In this document: positions 49,831-59,542 of the stretch, in pieces
Layout: each line of letters opens with the position of its first letter
How positions within the stretch are numbered: the stretch's first letter is position 1
Assembly (NCBI GenBank): GCA_018268085.1
Contig: JAFDXE010000002.1
Span: 1 to 64,000 of the forward strand
DNA length: 64,000 bases
Reading direction: 5' to 3'
Source of the DNA: Bacteroidota bacterium
Lineage (GTDB): Bacteria; Bacteroidota; Bacteroidia; Chitinophagales; Chitinophagaceae
Program-made: the position numbers and the translations under genes
The notes under the pieces: model-generated
Databases searched by the model: none
Told to the model about the DNA's origin: nothing
The model's input: only the letters and a program-made list of their open reading frames with translations

Positions 49831-52800
49831 CTATAGTTTAATAAGTTTGATCACTTTTCGTTTATCTCCCTGGATCAGTTCTGCTACATAAATGCCTTTC
49901 ATGTACGATGAACCAACAGAGATCGTTTGTCCGGGCACAATTCCTTTTCTAACCTCGATCATTTTGCTGCTGATATCTGCCAGTCTTAATGTAACCGGTG
50001 TTGTTTTATCATTACTCAACACGATCACTTTAAAATCACTGTAGGATGGATTAGGTAAAACTTTTACGTCTAATGCATCTGCTGCTGTTTCAGTTGGCGT
50101 TACGCTGGTTGCATTTTCTGTATTTCCTCTGCCTGCAAAGTCAGTTGTTTTACCCAGTACGCAAGCAGGAAGATTGATGGTTAAGTTTCTTGCTGTAGAA
50201 CCATTGCCGCAGTTGTTATTTCCAATGGCGCTTACAGATCCGGTAATAGCTGCCTGTGTGTAACTTACTGTGATGCTCAATGTTCCCTGGCCGTCGATAA
50301 TGGTTCCGCCTGCAGGTACCGACCATGTTACAGAAGTAGCATTTGTTGGCATTGCTGCAATCGTGTACGTATAGATTCGGTTCGGACAAGCGCTCAACAC
50401 TGCTGCCGTAATTGCACCTGGTGTTGATGGTAATTTCCTGGTGAGTGTCAATGTCCGGGTAGAACTGCTGCCGCAATTCGCATCTGCTCTGGCAGTGATG
50501 GTTCCTGTTGTGAATGCAGGTGTAAAGTCTACAATGATAATTGTATCATTTATTCCCGGGCCATTAGGATGTGTAACTGTAGCTCCAACCGAAGGCACTG
50601 TCCAGGTATAACTGGTTGCATTTGTTATTTTTTTGATCGTGTATATTGCTCCTGATGTTCCGATCCAAACGCATGGATCAGTTGGGCCGGTAATTGTTGG
50701 TGTTGTGGATGGAACCAGGGTTTTAATACTCAGCGTTTTAGCGACACCGTTATTACCACAACCATTCGAAGCCAGAACAGCTATCGATCCACTTACAAAG
50801 CCGTTTGGATACACTACATTAATGATTGTATCATTTGCTCCCGTACCGGCAGGATGTGTAACGGTTGTACCTGCAGGCGTTGTCCATGTATATGCATTCG
50901 CATTGGCAACTTTTGCAATTTTATACGTTACAGGATTAGATGTTCCCAGGAATTCACATGGATTTGTAGCTCCGGTGATCGTTCCCGGTGTTGACGGTAC
51001 TCCTGTTCTGAGTACACTTAATGATCTCGCTGCGCTAGGTACGCATCCGCCGGATTGTACCTGTATGCTGGTAGCAGATACGAAATTATTATCGTATGCA
51101 ACAGTAATAATGGTATCATTGATACCAGCCCCACCCGGATGAGCAGTAATGGTAGCACCTGCTGGAACTGTCCAGATATATGCACTCGCATTTGAAACCT
51201 TCCTGATCGTATAGGTAGCAACATCGGTACTTCCGATGAAAGCACAGGCATTAGTTGGTCCTGTAATGGCTCCCGGCGTAGAACTTGTTGTTGTTGTAAT
51301 GCTTAGTGAACGATCTCCACTAACTGAACAATTTGAAACAGATTTCACTTTTAATGATGCAGTGGTGAAATTCAATCCGAATGTTACTGTAATACTTGTT
51401 GTTCCCTGTCCGCTAACCAATGTCATACCTGTTGGTATTGTCCATGAATATGATGTTGCATTGGCTACTGCATTAATTGAATATACTACCTGCGTTGCTG
51501 TTCCCAAATACTGGCAGGCGTTGTTAGGTCCGGTGATGCTTGCAGGCGCCGCAGGTACTACTTTAGATACGGTTAACGATCTTGGTGCCCTGCTTCCGCA
51601 ATTTGCGTCTGCTGTAACTTTAATTGCACCGGAGATAAATGAATTGGTATAACCAACCAGGATGCTTGTTGTTCCCTGCCCGCTGATAATGTTTGCACCG
51701 ATGGGTACTGTCCACGTGTACCCGGTAGCGTTAGCAACGGCTGCAATAGAATACACAGCAGTTGGAGCCTGGTCAATTAGCGGACAAACATCCGTTGGAC
51801 CGGATATTGCACCCGGTATCGCCGGAATTACTTTTGTGATCACAAGTTTGGATGGAGCACTGTTGGTGCAAATTCCACCAGAAACTTTAATTGTATCAGT
51901 AGTTGCGAAATTGCTGTTGAAACTTACCGTGATACTGGTAGTTCCCTGCCCGCTCACGATGGTAGCTCCTGCAGGTACAACCCAGTTATACGTAGTGGCA
52001 TTTGCCAATGGAGCAATGGAATAAACGGCATTGTTGGTACTGCCTATGAACGGACAAACATCTGTAGGTCCGCTGATTGTTCCGGCTTTGCCAACAATTG
52101 GTAAAATGTTAGCTGTAATTGTATTTGATGTTGCTGTTGTTCCCTGGGCACAATCTGTATTGGCCACCATCGCACAACTGATCACATCATTATTCAATAA
52201 TAAAGTGGTTGTGTAGGTAGAACCTGTAGCGCCACTGATGTTCACGCCGTTTTTCTTCCATTGATACGTTGGAGCAGTGCCGCCTCTTGTAGGTGTTGCT
52301 GTAAAGGTTACCGATGATCCTGAACAAACAGCGCCTGATGGGCTGGCTGTAATTGCCAGTGATGGTGTACAGATAACAGGAGCAGTGATAATTTTTATAT
52401 CGATGATTGAAATATATCCGAATGCATCTCCATCTCTTACTTTGATATCAAACGTCATTTCTGTCTTACCGGAGAAAACAAATACAGCGGCATTATTATA
52501 ATCTGTATTATTGGCCGCATCATATTGCTGGTAAGTAGTTTCATCGGCACGTTTGATCTGCAGGTAACGCTGATCACCAATACCGGTTCTTGAGCCCCAG
52601 AATTTTACGGTGTATTGTTTTAATGAATCCAGCCCGGTTAATTTCCACTGGCCATTTGTTGCTGTAGGGTGTGCAAATGCATAGTCTGCAGTGGCGGTAG
52701 AAGGATAATCCCCCAGGTCGCCAACACTGTTTCCGGTATTTGTTCCCGGCCCTGCAATATTAAATGTTCCGTCTATCCTGTTAATGATACTTAAGCCTAT

Positions 52801-54783
52801 TGTGGTAGGAATGTTTCCGGTAACGATAGCGTTATTTACTTTAACACCCGGAAGTCCGTCTGCAATATTATTCCAGTATTTTCCGCCTGCATCGGGGCCT
52901 GTTGTGGAGGTTGGACCGATATCGAATAATACCCTTGTGTTTACAGTTAATGTCATATCCGTTGCGGCTACAGCACTACTATCATCTGTAACAACCAGGT
53001 GGAATGTATATGTACCTTCAACGAGGTTATTTACGTTGGTGATAGCTGCATTGGGCGTAACGATTTGTGCGGTTGAAGGACCAGAAGTCTGGGTCCAGGC
53101 ATAACTAACGATAGAACCATCATCATCGCTTGATAAACTTCCATCCAGTACTCCACTTGTTGCAGGAATAGAAACCGTAACATCACTCGCCAAAGCTGTT
53201 GGAGGAACATTGACTGCAACTGCAGGAGAAGTACGTGTAATGTCAATTAAACTAATATAACCGAAAGCACTACCCGCTTTTACACGAATATCGAAGGTCA
53301 TTTGTGTTTTACCGGTAAATGTGAAGGTAGCGGAAGTATTAAAATTGATATTGTTTGTAGTGTTGTATTCCTGCCAGGTAGATTGATCGGCACGTTTGAT
53401 CTGGATGATTCTGTCGTCGGCAACAGATCTTGTTCCCCAGAATTTAATCGTGTACTGTTTTGTACTTTCCAAACCCGTAATTCTCCACTGGCCATTGGTT
53501 GCTGTTGGGTGTGCGAAAGCAAAATCTTCTGTGGCTGATGCCGGATAATCTCCAATTACACCGGTGGTATTTCCATTATTGGTACCAGGGCCTGAAATAT
53601 TAAATGTTCCGTCGATCCTGTTAATAACGGTTAACCCGATTGCAGTTGCAGTATTGCCAACTGTAAGGGCATTGCTGAGTTTTACGCCGGCTGTTGCATC
53701 GGAGATGGTATTCCAGTAATGACCAAATGCATCTGGTGAAGTGGTTACATCCGGTCCGAAATCTATTAAAATCCTGGACGCTACTACCACATCCACGGTA
53801 TCTGATTTTACATTTGATGCATTATCCGTTACCGTTAGTTTGAAAGAATATCTTCCTTCTACCAATCCGTTAACGGCTGTGGTTACCGATGTTGGTGAAA
53901 CAATTGTAGGGGCAAATCCAACAGGGTTTGAAATTACAGTCCAGCTATAACCGGTAATAATTCCCCCCAGCGAACTAAATGAGGCACTTCCATTTAATGA
54001 AGTGCTGTTGGTTGGTAAAGTAACGGTGATGTCATTTCCTGCTCTTGCAACAAGGGTTTGTACATTCCTGGCGCATAATGAATCCAGGATGGTTTCCGCC
54101 TTTATTCTCTTATAAAACAGGTCGTGACCAAAATTATTTACGTGTACATAATCAAAATCATAAAATGTATTGATCGATCCGTCTGCATTAGCAATGGTTG
54201 TCCAGAAATCAACCGCCTTATCTCCGAAACGTCCTAAAATCCAGTCACGCATCAGGGTAAGGTTATTAATCTGGGTTGATGTCATATTATTTCTCGGCTG
54301 CGTAGTAGTAACCCAAACCGGAACGTTGGCAGAATCTGCCAGGTGCATTGCTCTTTCAAAATTGGCCTGTTGTTCCGCAAGTGAATAATCGTTGGCTGCA
54401 TCATTAGATGGCATATTGATAATGATCGCATCAGGATGAAGATTTAAAGCTGCCGTAATATTAAAGCCACTATTAGGGCTGGGCCGGTTAGCAGGAGGAA
54501 CAAAACCAGTGGGACATAAATTCTGGTAAGTAGTAAATCCCGGAATACCAAGATTGTACACTACATTATTTACATTTTTTCGTTGCAGGTATGCTGTAAA
54601 CTTTGCTGCCCATGAACTATCTAGCACCGAAGCGCCCGTACCATAAGCTGTTGATGAGCCCAGGATGGCCACTGTCCACACATGGTTACAGTTAACCACA
54701 TCAGAATCATTCGCCCTGGCTTCGCCGGCAAGTAAAAAAAGAACAGAAATAACAAGTGTAATTCTGGAAAAAAGATTAAGCAT
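49831..54783 (-). CDS. Giant T9SS cargo protein: SGNH hydrolase plus duplicated malectin-like and PKD-like repeats
   Basis: The 1650-residue protein starts at the ATG at 54783 (a TTG at 54792 would add 3). After a signal peptide (1-24), an SGNH/GDSL esterase-like domain (about 30-240) shows GSSTAYGTGAS with the Ser, an NMPSNDAAN block and HVNNFGHDLFYKRI with the C-terminal His. Next are two copies of a PKD domain plus a malectin-like domain (about 250-800), one Ig-like domain, seven ~90-residue PKD-like repeats (about 890-1560) and a T9SS sorting domain (VLPNPSYSDFKVIVLSNDKT). It is likely exported and cell-surface, perhaps a polysaccharide deacetylase or esterase. Confidence 0.87.
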   Translation of the reverse strand: MLNLFSRITLVISVLFLLAGEARANDSDVVNCNHVWTVAILGSSTAYGTGASVLDSSWAAKFTAYLQRKNVNNVVYNLGIPGFTTYQNLCPTGFVPPANRPSPNSGFNITAALNLHPDAIIINMPSNDAANDYSLAEQQANFERAMHLADSANVPVWVTTTQPRNNMTSTQINNLTLMRDWILGRFGDKAVDFWTTIANADGSINTFYDFDYVHVNNFGHDLFYKRIKAETILDSLCARNVQTLVARAGNDITVTLPTNSTSLNGSASFSSLGGIITGYSWTVISNPVGFAPTIVSPTSVTTAVNGLVEGRYSFKLTVTDNASNVKSDTVDVVVASRILIDFGPDVTTSPDAFGHYWNTISDATAGVKLSNALTVGNTATAIGLTVINRIDGTFNISGPGTNNGNTTGVIGDYPASATEDFAFAHPTATNGQWRITGLESTKQYTIKFWGTRSVADDRIIQIKRADQSTWQEYNTTNNINFNTSATFTFTGKTQMTFDIRVKAGSAFGYISLIDITRTSPAVAVNVPPTALASDVTVSIPATSGVLDGSLSSDDDGSIVSYAWTQTSGPSTAQIVTPNAAITNVNNLVEGTYTFHLVVTDDSSAVAATDMTLTVNTRVLFDIGPTSTTGPDAGGKYWNNIADGLPGVKVNNAIVTGNIPTTIGLSIINRIDGTFNIAGPGTNTGNSVGDLGDYPSTATADYAFAHPTATNGQWKLTGLDSLKQYTVKFWGSRTGIGDQRYLQIKRADETTYQQYDAANNTDYNNAAVFVFSGKTEMTFDIKVRDGDAFGYISIIDIKIITAPVICTPSLAITASPSGAVCSGSSVTFTATPTRGGTAPTYQWKKNGVNISGATGSTYTTTLLLNNDVISCAMVANTDCAQGTTATSNTITANILPIVGKAGTISGPTDVCPFIGSTNNAVYSIAPLANATTYNWVVPAGATIVSGQGTTSITVSFNSNFATTDTIKVSGGICTNSAPSKLVITKVIPAIPGAISGPTDVCPLIDQAPTAVYSIAAVANATGYTWTVPIGANIISGQGTTSILVGYTNSFISGAIKVTADANCGSRAPRSLTVSKVVPAAPASITGPNNACQYLGTATQVVYSINAVANATSYSWTIPTGMTLVSGQGTTSITVTFGLNFTTASLKVKSVSNCSVSGDRSLSITTTTSSTPGAITGPTNACAFIGSTDVATYTIRKVSNASAYIWTVPAGATITAHPGGAGINDTIITVAYDNNFVSATSIQVQSGGCVPSAARSLSVLRTGVPSTPGTITGATNPCEFLGTSNPVTYKIAKVANANAYTWTTPAGTTVTHPAGTGANDTIINVVYPNGFVSGSIAVLASNGCGNNGVAKTLSIKTLVPSTTPTITGPTDPCVWIGTSGAIYTIKKITNATSYTWTVPSVGATVTHPNGPGINDTIIIVDFTPAFTTGTITARADANCGSSSTRTLTLTRKLPSTPGAITAAVLSACPNRIYTYTIAAMPTNATSVTWSVPAGGTIIDGQGTLSITVSYTQAAITGSVSAIGNNNCGNGSTARNLTINLPACVLGKTTDFAGRGNTENATSVTPTETAADALDVKVLPNPSYSDFKVIVLSNDKTTPVTLRLADISSKMIEVRKGIVPGQTISVGSSYMKGIYVAELIQGDKRKVIKLIKL
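50170..52095 (-). repeat. Seven tandem PKD-like coding repeats, 265-290 bp
   Basis: Inside the 1650-aa gene, units start GxITGPTxxC (anchors near 52067, 51797, 51530, 51256, 50970, 50683 and 50405). They contain the shared text SYTWTVPxGATIxxGQGTTS and ITVxF. Each unit is about 90 residues with two or more cysteines; the last copy (near 50405) is degenerate at its start. Divergence between units is moderate, so the array expanded some time ago. Confidence 0.88.
52383..53777 (-). repeat. Two duplicated PKD + malectin-like modules
   Basis: Copies at about 53226-53777 and 52383-52940 encode nearly parallel text: R(I/V)L(I/F)D(F/I)GP, GTFNI(S/A)GPGTN, FAHPTATNGQW(R/K)(I/L)TGL(E/D), IKRADQST and FGYIS(L/I)IDI. 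The unit period is about 837 bp, including the preceding PKD domain (PPTALASDVTVSIPATSGVL). It is a direct within-gene duplication. Confidence 0.88.
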
Positions 54784-55109
54784 GTCTGACAATTTTCTCT
54801 TCGTTAATATATATAGTATTATCTATTGATCTGTGCATAGATTTAACAGCAGAAACAATGGATTAATGATCTTGTTGGGTATTACAAGTGTATTGCGGTA
54901 TTGGAAAGATGATTTATAACAGGATACTTAGGGGGTAAGCTGTACGTGTATTACGACATATTAGCTACAAACATAAAAAAAAATTGTAAAATTTAAATAG
55001 TTTTTTATGTTTTTCTGATAATATTTTTTTATAAAGCGCTTCATTTCCAGATTTTTCAGCATCAATGAAAAAATAAGGGAACAGTAGTTTGGAAATGTGA
55101 ATATAAAAG
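54784..55109. other. AT-rich gap with candidate promoter
   Basis: There is no gene between the giant T9SS gene and the HTTM-like gene. On the minus strand TATGTTTG, an exact TAnnTTTG, lies at 54968-54975, about 185 bp before the T9SS start. It would leave a long leader. The remainder is A/T-rich, without repeats or strong hairpins. Confidence 0.35.
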
Positions 55110-55955
55110 TTATTTTATCCGGCCGTTTTCGGGTGATTCACTCATTTCATGAATAAAGCGGCGGCTTATAAATAAAAGGCAGATAAAACCAATTTGCCCC
55201 AATGGTGCAATATCCATTATTACCCAGTTCAGAAAATGAAAACCCAGGAAAGCGATGGCCAGCCAGGAATCAAATCGCTTTGTGAAAAAACCAATTAGGG
55301 CTATTCCTTCAATTACAATGGAAGCGATATAAAGAACATAGGTAAACCCCGGATGACCGGCCATGAAAATATTAACAGACGTTCTGGTTCCTGTATTCCC
55401 TTCCACAAAATAAGTGGCGAATTGCTGGCTGATCATGTGGCTAAAGTGTTCGGGATGTAACCAGGCTTTACTGCTTATCTTCAAAACAGCGGCAGAAATG
55501 TAAAATAGAAGCATATAGTATCGCACAGCCTCAAAAGCAAATAACCTGTTCCTGCTTTTTCCGAAAATAAAAGGAACAAAAACGAGGAAGATTCCTGTCT
55601 GGAAATTACGATGAGTGAGATACGCCATGAGGCTGATGTAAAAGAAGAATAATAATATGAGCAATATAAGCGCAATCTTATTATTCAATGGATCTCTTAC
55701 AAAAAGGAGTAAAAAAAATATAGTGAGGGTGTCTATTAAAACCGCCAGCCAATGATGGGTAATAATATATTGAGGCAAACCGGTTAGGAAAATGAACCAG
55801 GAAGCCGGATCAACACCAAAACTAAAGAAGGTATCTCCCTGCAAAAAAGAAAAACTCACTCCGGAAAAAATAAATAAAAGATATTCCAGCAGCACAATGC
55901 AGAAAATGAATCTCAATTGAGCCAGGAACACGCTATCGTAATTTTTTTTCAGCAT
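55110..55955 (-). CDS. Multi-pass membrane protein, HTTM/DoxX-like
   Basis: The 281-residue product (ATG at 55955; a longer frame from 55985 overlaps the previous gene) has about seven membrane helices. It has a Phe/Trp/His-rich core (FFSFGVDPASWFIFLTGLPQ, LTHRNFQTGIFLVFVPFIFG, VLKISSKAWLHPEHFSHMIS). This resembles HTTM / vitamin-K-dependent-carboxylase-like membrane proteins in layout, but the catalytic lysines cannot be assigned. It starts 4 bp after the 177-aa gene and is the last gene of the operon. Confidence 0.65.
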   Translation of the reverse strand: MLKKNYDSVFLAQLRFIFCIVLLEYLLFIFSGVSFSFLQGDTFFSFGVDPASWFIFLTGLPQYIITHHWLAVLIDTLTIFFLLLFVRDPLNNKIALILLILLFFFYISLMAYLTHRNFQTGIFLVFVPFIFGKSRNRLFAFEAVRYYMLLFYISAAVLKISSKAWLHPEHFSHMISQQFATYFVEGNTGTRTSVNIFMAGHPGFTYVLYIASIVIEGIALIGFFTKRFDSWLAIAFLGFHFLNWVIMDIAPLGQIGFICLLFISRRFIHEMSESPENGRIK

Positions 55956-55959
55956 TGAT

Positions 55960-56493
55960 TTACCATGCGCTCGTTTTAAATACAACAGAGGAATCTTTGA
56001 TGATCATTTGGTTTGACGAACACTCCAGGGAATACTCATACACTTCTAATATTGATTTAGAGTGAAAAGTAGCTCCTGTAAAACCGGCATACCATTTTAA
56101 CCAGGATGCCATTGCAGCTTTTTCCGGCGTAAGTTTTTCCGTTAATAGTTGCCTTAGTTTACCATCATGGAAGGTATTTTCCAGGTAATAACTCATGTAC
56201 ACGTTATCGTTATCTTTCTTATACCGGGCATAATTGGCAAGGGTTTCTTCCAGGAAATCTTTCTTCCAGTACAGGTATGATGTGGTTACCACAGGCGTCC
56301 CGTCAATTTTCAGCAAATAGGCCTTTGCCGAATAATTGCCGGTAAAGTCGATGGCAAACATGTTGTTGTAGGGGAACAATGCGGCATCCATTTTTTTTGT
56401 AAAGAATAGCAGGTAAACAGCAATGAATAAAAGGATAGTTACAAACCAGTACCGGGATGTTGTATAGAGTTTATATAAAAAAGTATGTTTCAT
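55960..56493 (-). CDS. Membrane-anchored hypothetical protein, 177 aa
   Basis: The start chosen is the ATG at 56493 (MKHTFLYKLYTTSRYWFVTI); the longer frame to 56640 overlaps the flippase gene. One N-terminal membrane helix (about 14-31) is followed by an extracytoplasmic domain (FAIDFTGNYSAKAYLLKIDG, ENTFHDGKLRQLLTEKLTPE) of about 140 residues. It lies 19 bp after the flippase gene and 4 bp before the HTTM-like gene. The pairing with the latter suggests a partner protein for that membrane enzyme. The family is not recognised. Confidence 0.7.
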   Translation of the reverse strand: MKHTFLYKLYTTSRYWFVTILLFIAVYLLFFTKKMDAALFPYNNMFAIDFTGNYSAKAYLLKIDGTPVVTTSYLYWKKDFLEETLANYARYKKDNDNVYMSYYLENTFHDGKLRQLLTEKLTPEKAAMASWLKWYAGFTGATFHSKSILEVYEYSLECSSNQMIIKDSSVVFKTSAW

Positions 56494-56512
56494 TTGCTGT
56501 ACCAGGTGAATG

Positions 56513-57715
56513 TTACATGAATTGCTTTTTAAACCCAGCGAATAAATACAGGAATACCATACAATAAGCAACAGAACTGATGATGGCAGCCGCATACACG
56601 CCATATAAAGGAACAAATATTGCATCACAGGAAAATACAATCATTAGTCCCGCAAGGTCGCCCCTGAGAATTTTACCGGTATTTCCTTTGCCGATATACA
56701 CCGCATTTATTAAAGTAAGCATGCCCAGGCAAATGAATCCCGGCAGTAAAATCAACATCAGCGGATACATTTTACTGAAAGCTTCACCGAAAAGTAAAGG
56801 GAACATAAATTTTCCGGAAACAGCCATGGCGATAGCCGCTACAAACAATAACAAAAGGTAAGGCCTGTTTATTTTTTTCCATTCTTCATAAGAATTACCG
56901 ATAGATTCGGATGCAATAAACGGCAACAAAGTAGAACTGATGATAGATGAAAAGTACAGGAAGTACTGCCCTATTTTTCCGCATTGAACGTAGTTACTGA
57001 GTGTAATACCATCAGCATATTTCTGCACAAAAAAATTGTCTATCCGTAAGAAAAGAAAATATACAAGTGAAGAGATCATGATAACAATACCGGGCCTTAT
57101 AAAAGAAGCCCAGTTAACCGTTACATCAGTACGTTTTCCCGGCGTACTGCTCAGGAGAAAAATAAGTATGCCTTGTACTATAAAAGTAGCAGCATATACC
57201 ATTTCAATATTTCCGGGAGTAATATGCGATCTCCTGTTATACTGATAAAAAAGATATCCAAGAAAAACCAGGTTCGTAAATACAAGGATAACATTCTGCT
57301 GGTTAAATTTTTTCAATGACGATAATATCCCCTGGTAAAATATCAGTAGTAAATTACCAATGCTGAACAATACAATAGCAATGCCCGGTTGTTTAAAATA
57401 ACTATTAGAGACGGGTAACACATAAAACGCATATATTGAAATAAGCACTGAAAATACCAGCACAACACGTAACAATGCAATACGAATTACAGGAAGTACT
57501 TCCGGGGTTCTTGAAATAAGTGCTATAGCTGAATAATCGAGGCCGGCGCTAAAAATAAATACGATGATATTGAGCAGGTAGAGCTCATTAAAATAATTAC
57601 CGCTCAAAGATGCGCCCAACATTCTTACGAGCAGGATATTGATGATAAAAACAATTACATAGTTCAGCAGTTTGCCAATCACATTATGCCTGAGAATGGT
57701 AGCGAGTTGAACCAT
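56513..57715 (-). CDS. Polysaccharide flippase (Wzx/oligosaccharide exporter family)
   Basis: The 400-residue membrane protein has about twelve helices of the MATE/MOP type. Examples are IGKLLNYVIVFIINILLVRM near the N-terminus, the paired Arg/Lys loops LRIDNFFVQKYADGITLSNY, and FMFPLLFGEAFSKMYPLMLI. It flips undecaprenyl-linked glycans from the inner to the outer leaflet of the cytoplasmic membrane. It is encoded 15 bp after tpiA and 19 bp before the 177-aa gene, in one operon. Confidence 0.85.
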   Translation of the reverse strand: MVQLATILRHNVIGKLLNYVIVFIINILLVRMLGASLSGNYFNELYLLNIIVFIFSAGLDYSAIALISRTPEVLPVIRIALLRVVLVFSVLISIYAFYVLPVSNSYFKQPGIAIVLFSIGNLLLIFYQGILSSLKKFNQQNVILVFTNLVFLGYLFYQYNRRSHITPGNIEMVYAATFIVQGILIFLLSSTPGKRTDVTVNWASFIRPGIVIMISSLVYFLFLRIDNFFVQKYADGITLSNYVQCGKIGQYFLYFSSIISSTLLPFIASESIGNSYEEWKKINRPYLLLLFVAAIAMAVSGKFMFPLLFGEAFSKMYPLMLILLPGFICLGMLTLINAVYIGKGNTGKILRGDLAGLMIVFSCDAIFVPLYGVYAAAIISSVAYCMVFLYLFAGFKKQFM

Positions 57716-57730
57716 GTACTTATGTGAAAC

Positions 57731-58492
57731 CTATTTAAGGCTATTGATAATAATTGCGAATTCTGCAGCAACAAGGCTTGCCCCTCCAACCAACCCGCCG
57801 TCTACATCCTGTTTTGAAAAAATATCTTTTGCATTGGCACCTTTAACACTCCCGCCATACAACACTGAAACGGAGTTTGCGATATCACTACCGTACTGTG
57901 CTGCTATTACGCTGCGAATATGTGCGTGCATTTCCTGCGCCTGGTCGCTGCTGGCGGTTTTGCCCGTACCGATTGCCCAGATGGGTTCATAGGCAATAAT
58001 AAAATTTGTCATTTGTGCTGCGGATAAATGAAACAGGCTTTCTTTAATCTGTGTTTCAACATAACTGTTTTGTATAGCCGCTTCTCTTACAGCTAATGGT
58101 TCGCCGCAACAAAAAATAGTGTTTATATTCGACTCAAAAGCACGGTTAATTTTTTCTGCCAGTATTTTATTTGTTTCTCCATAATATTCACGGCGTTCAC
58201 TGTGGCCGATGATCACATAACGAATATCCATTCCGTCGAGCATTTCTGCACTTACTTCACCTGTATAGGCGCCATTTTTAGTAGAAGCACAGTTTTGAGC
58301 GGCCACGAAAACATTATGCTTTCCTTTTAATTTTTCTTTTACTGTAAGCAGATATGGGAATGGCACTGCAAAAATGGCCAGTTGATGTTCGTTCAACGAA
58401 TGGCTTGTTGCTACAATTTCATCGGTTAATTGGTTGGCCTGGGCAAGCGATAAATTCATTTTCCAGTTGGCAGCAGCTATTTGTTTGCGCAT
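57731..58492 (-). CDS. tpiA: Triosephosphate isomerase
   Basis: The 253-residue TIM barrel has all signature residues: Lys11 (AANWKMNLS), catalytic His97 (VIIGHSERREYYGE), catalytic Glu169 (IIAYEPIWAIGTG) and the phosphate-binding LYGGSVKGANAKDIFSKQDV. It interconverts dihydroxyacetone phosphate and glyceraldehyde 3-phosphate in glycolysis. The GlmU-like gene ends 6 bp before its start and the flippase follows 15 bp after its stop, so this core enzyme is co-transcribed with envelope genes. Confidence 0.97.
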   Translation of the reverse strand: MRKQIAAANWKMNLSLAQANQLTDEIVATSHSLNEHQLAIFAVPFPYLLTVKEKLKGKHNVFVAAQNCASTKNGAYTGEVSAEMLDGMDIRYVIIGHSERREYYGETNKILAEKINRAFESNINTIFCCGEPLAVREAAIQNSYVETQIKESLFHLSAAQMTNFIIAYEPIWAIGTGKTASSDQAQEMHAHIRSVIAAQYGSDIANSVSVLYGGSVKGANAKDIFSKQDVDGGLVGGASLVAAEFAIIINSLK

Positions 58493-58498
58493 AAAAAT

Positions 58499-59542
58499 TT
58501 ATTGATTTGAAGTATATAAATGATAAAGTGTTTCGTATTCCTTTTCTGAAAGCGATTGCAATTTCATCTTTTTCCAGTTTTCTATATCCCTGATAGCTTT
58601 TTCAAAGATATAACGTTCACTACCCCACGAAAAATTTTCAATAAACTTTGGTGGAAATTGCTGGCTGAAAATATTACAGCAAACGCCTACAACTGTACCT
58701 GTATTAAAGGAAGTGTTTATCCCTGCCCTGCTGTAATCTCCCATCAGTAATCCTGCTTTATTACCGGCTGAAATGGATGAATGATACTTTCCCAGCATAA
58801 ACTTTACTTCTCCACCGGTATTTTTTACGTTGCTGTTGCTGGTTCCGGCACCAAGATTACACCATGCACCAATTACGCTATCGCCCAGGTAACCATCATG
58901 TGCTTTATTGCTGTATTCAAAGAAAACAGCGTTTTTAATTTCCCCGCCAATCGTACAACCAGGGCCAACAGATACTGCACCATAAATTTTGGTTCCCATT
59001 TTTACCACACTCTGCTCGCCTATGGAAAAAGGCCCCCGTATCATACTGCCTTCCATCACTATGGCACTTTTACCAATGTACACCGGGCCGGTAGCTGCAT
59101 TGATGATACAATGTTCTACTTCTGCACCCTCTTCAATAAAGATTTGCTGTTCATTGATACAACGGTTGGTTGCACTTATCGGCTGCGAAATTTTTCCTTC
59201 CGTAACCAATGCAAAATCATGGCGTATGGCCCAATCGTTATATTGAAATATCTGCCAGGGATGGTGTAAAATCTTTATCTCGTTGTTTTCCAGTATTGAA
59301 ATTTTTTCACCTGAAGTTCGCATTACCGACTGGAAATTTTGCAATGTTGGGATGATGTCGGCATGAATAGGCAACTCGCCTCCCTCCAGTTCCGCCACAG
59401 ATGTAATTATTTTTTTTTCAGCGAGCAGTTCCCATTTCTCCCTGATGGTTAAAATGCCCACACGTATATCGGCAACATGCCTTGTTTGTGTAAAGGGATA
59501 CAAATTTTCCCTGCATCTTCGATCGTCTAAAAATATATTCAT
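58499..59542 (-). CDS. GlmU-like sugar-nucleotidyltransferase/acetyltransferase (TIGR03991 type)
   Basis: The 347-residue protein begins with the family signature FLDDRRCRENLYPFTQTRHV and ADIRVGILTIREKWELL. A reduced N-terminal nucleotidyltransferase-like half follows, then a left-handed beta-helix of hexapeptide repeats (about 165-310; SAIVMEGSMIRGPFSIGEQS, GCTIGGEIKNAVFFEYSNKA). The TIGR03991 family replaces GlmU in Bacteroidota, so it probably makes or modifies UDP-N-acetylglucosamine precursors. It is the first gene of the operon with tpiA (6-bp gap). Confidence 0.85.
   Translation of the reverse strand: MNIFLDDRRCRENLYPFTQTRHVADIRVGILTIREKWELLAEKKIITSVAELEGGELPIHADIIPTLQNFQSVMRTSGEKISILENNEIKILHHPWQIFQYNDWAIRHDFALVTEGKISQPISATNRCINEQQIFIEEGAEVEHCIINAATGPVYIGKSAIVMEGSMIRGPFSIGEQSVVKMGTKIYGAVSVGPGCTIGGEIKNAVFFEYSNKAHDGYLGDSVIGAWCNLGAGTSNSNVKNTGGEVKFMLGKYHSSISAGNKAGLLMGDYSRAGINTSFNTGTVVGVCCNIFSQQFPPKFIENFSWGSERYIFEKAIRDIENWKKMKLQSLSEKEYETLYHLYTSNQ

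Noticed and set aside
50633..53555. Several plus-strand frames opposite the giant T9SS gene
   Set aside because: They are shadows of low-complexity Thr/Ser/Val/Pro repeats and share its period; none has a recognisable protein or a start region.
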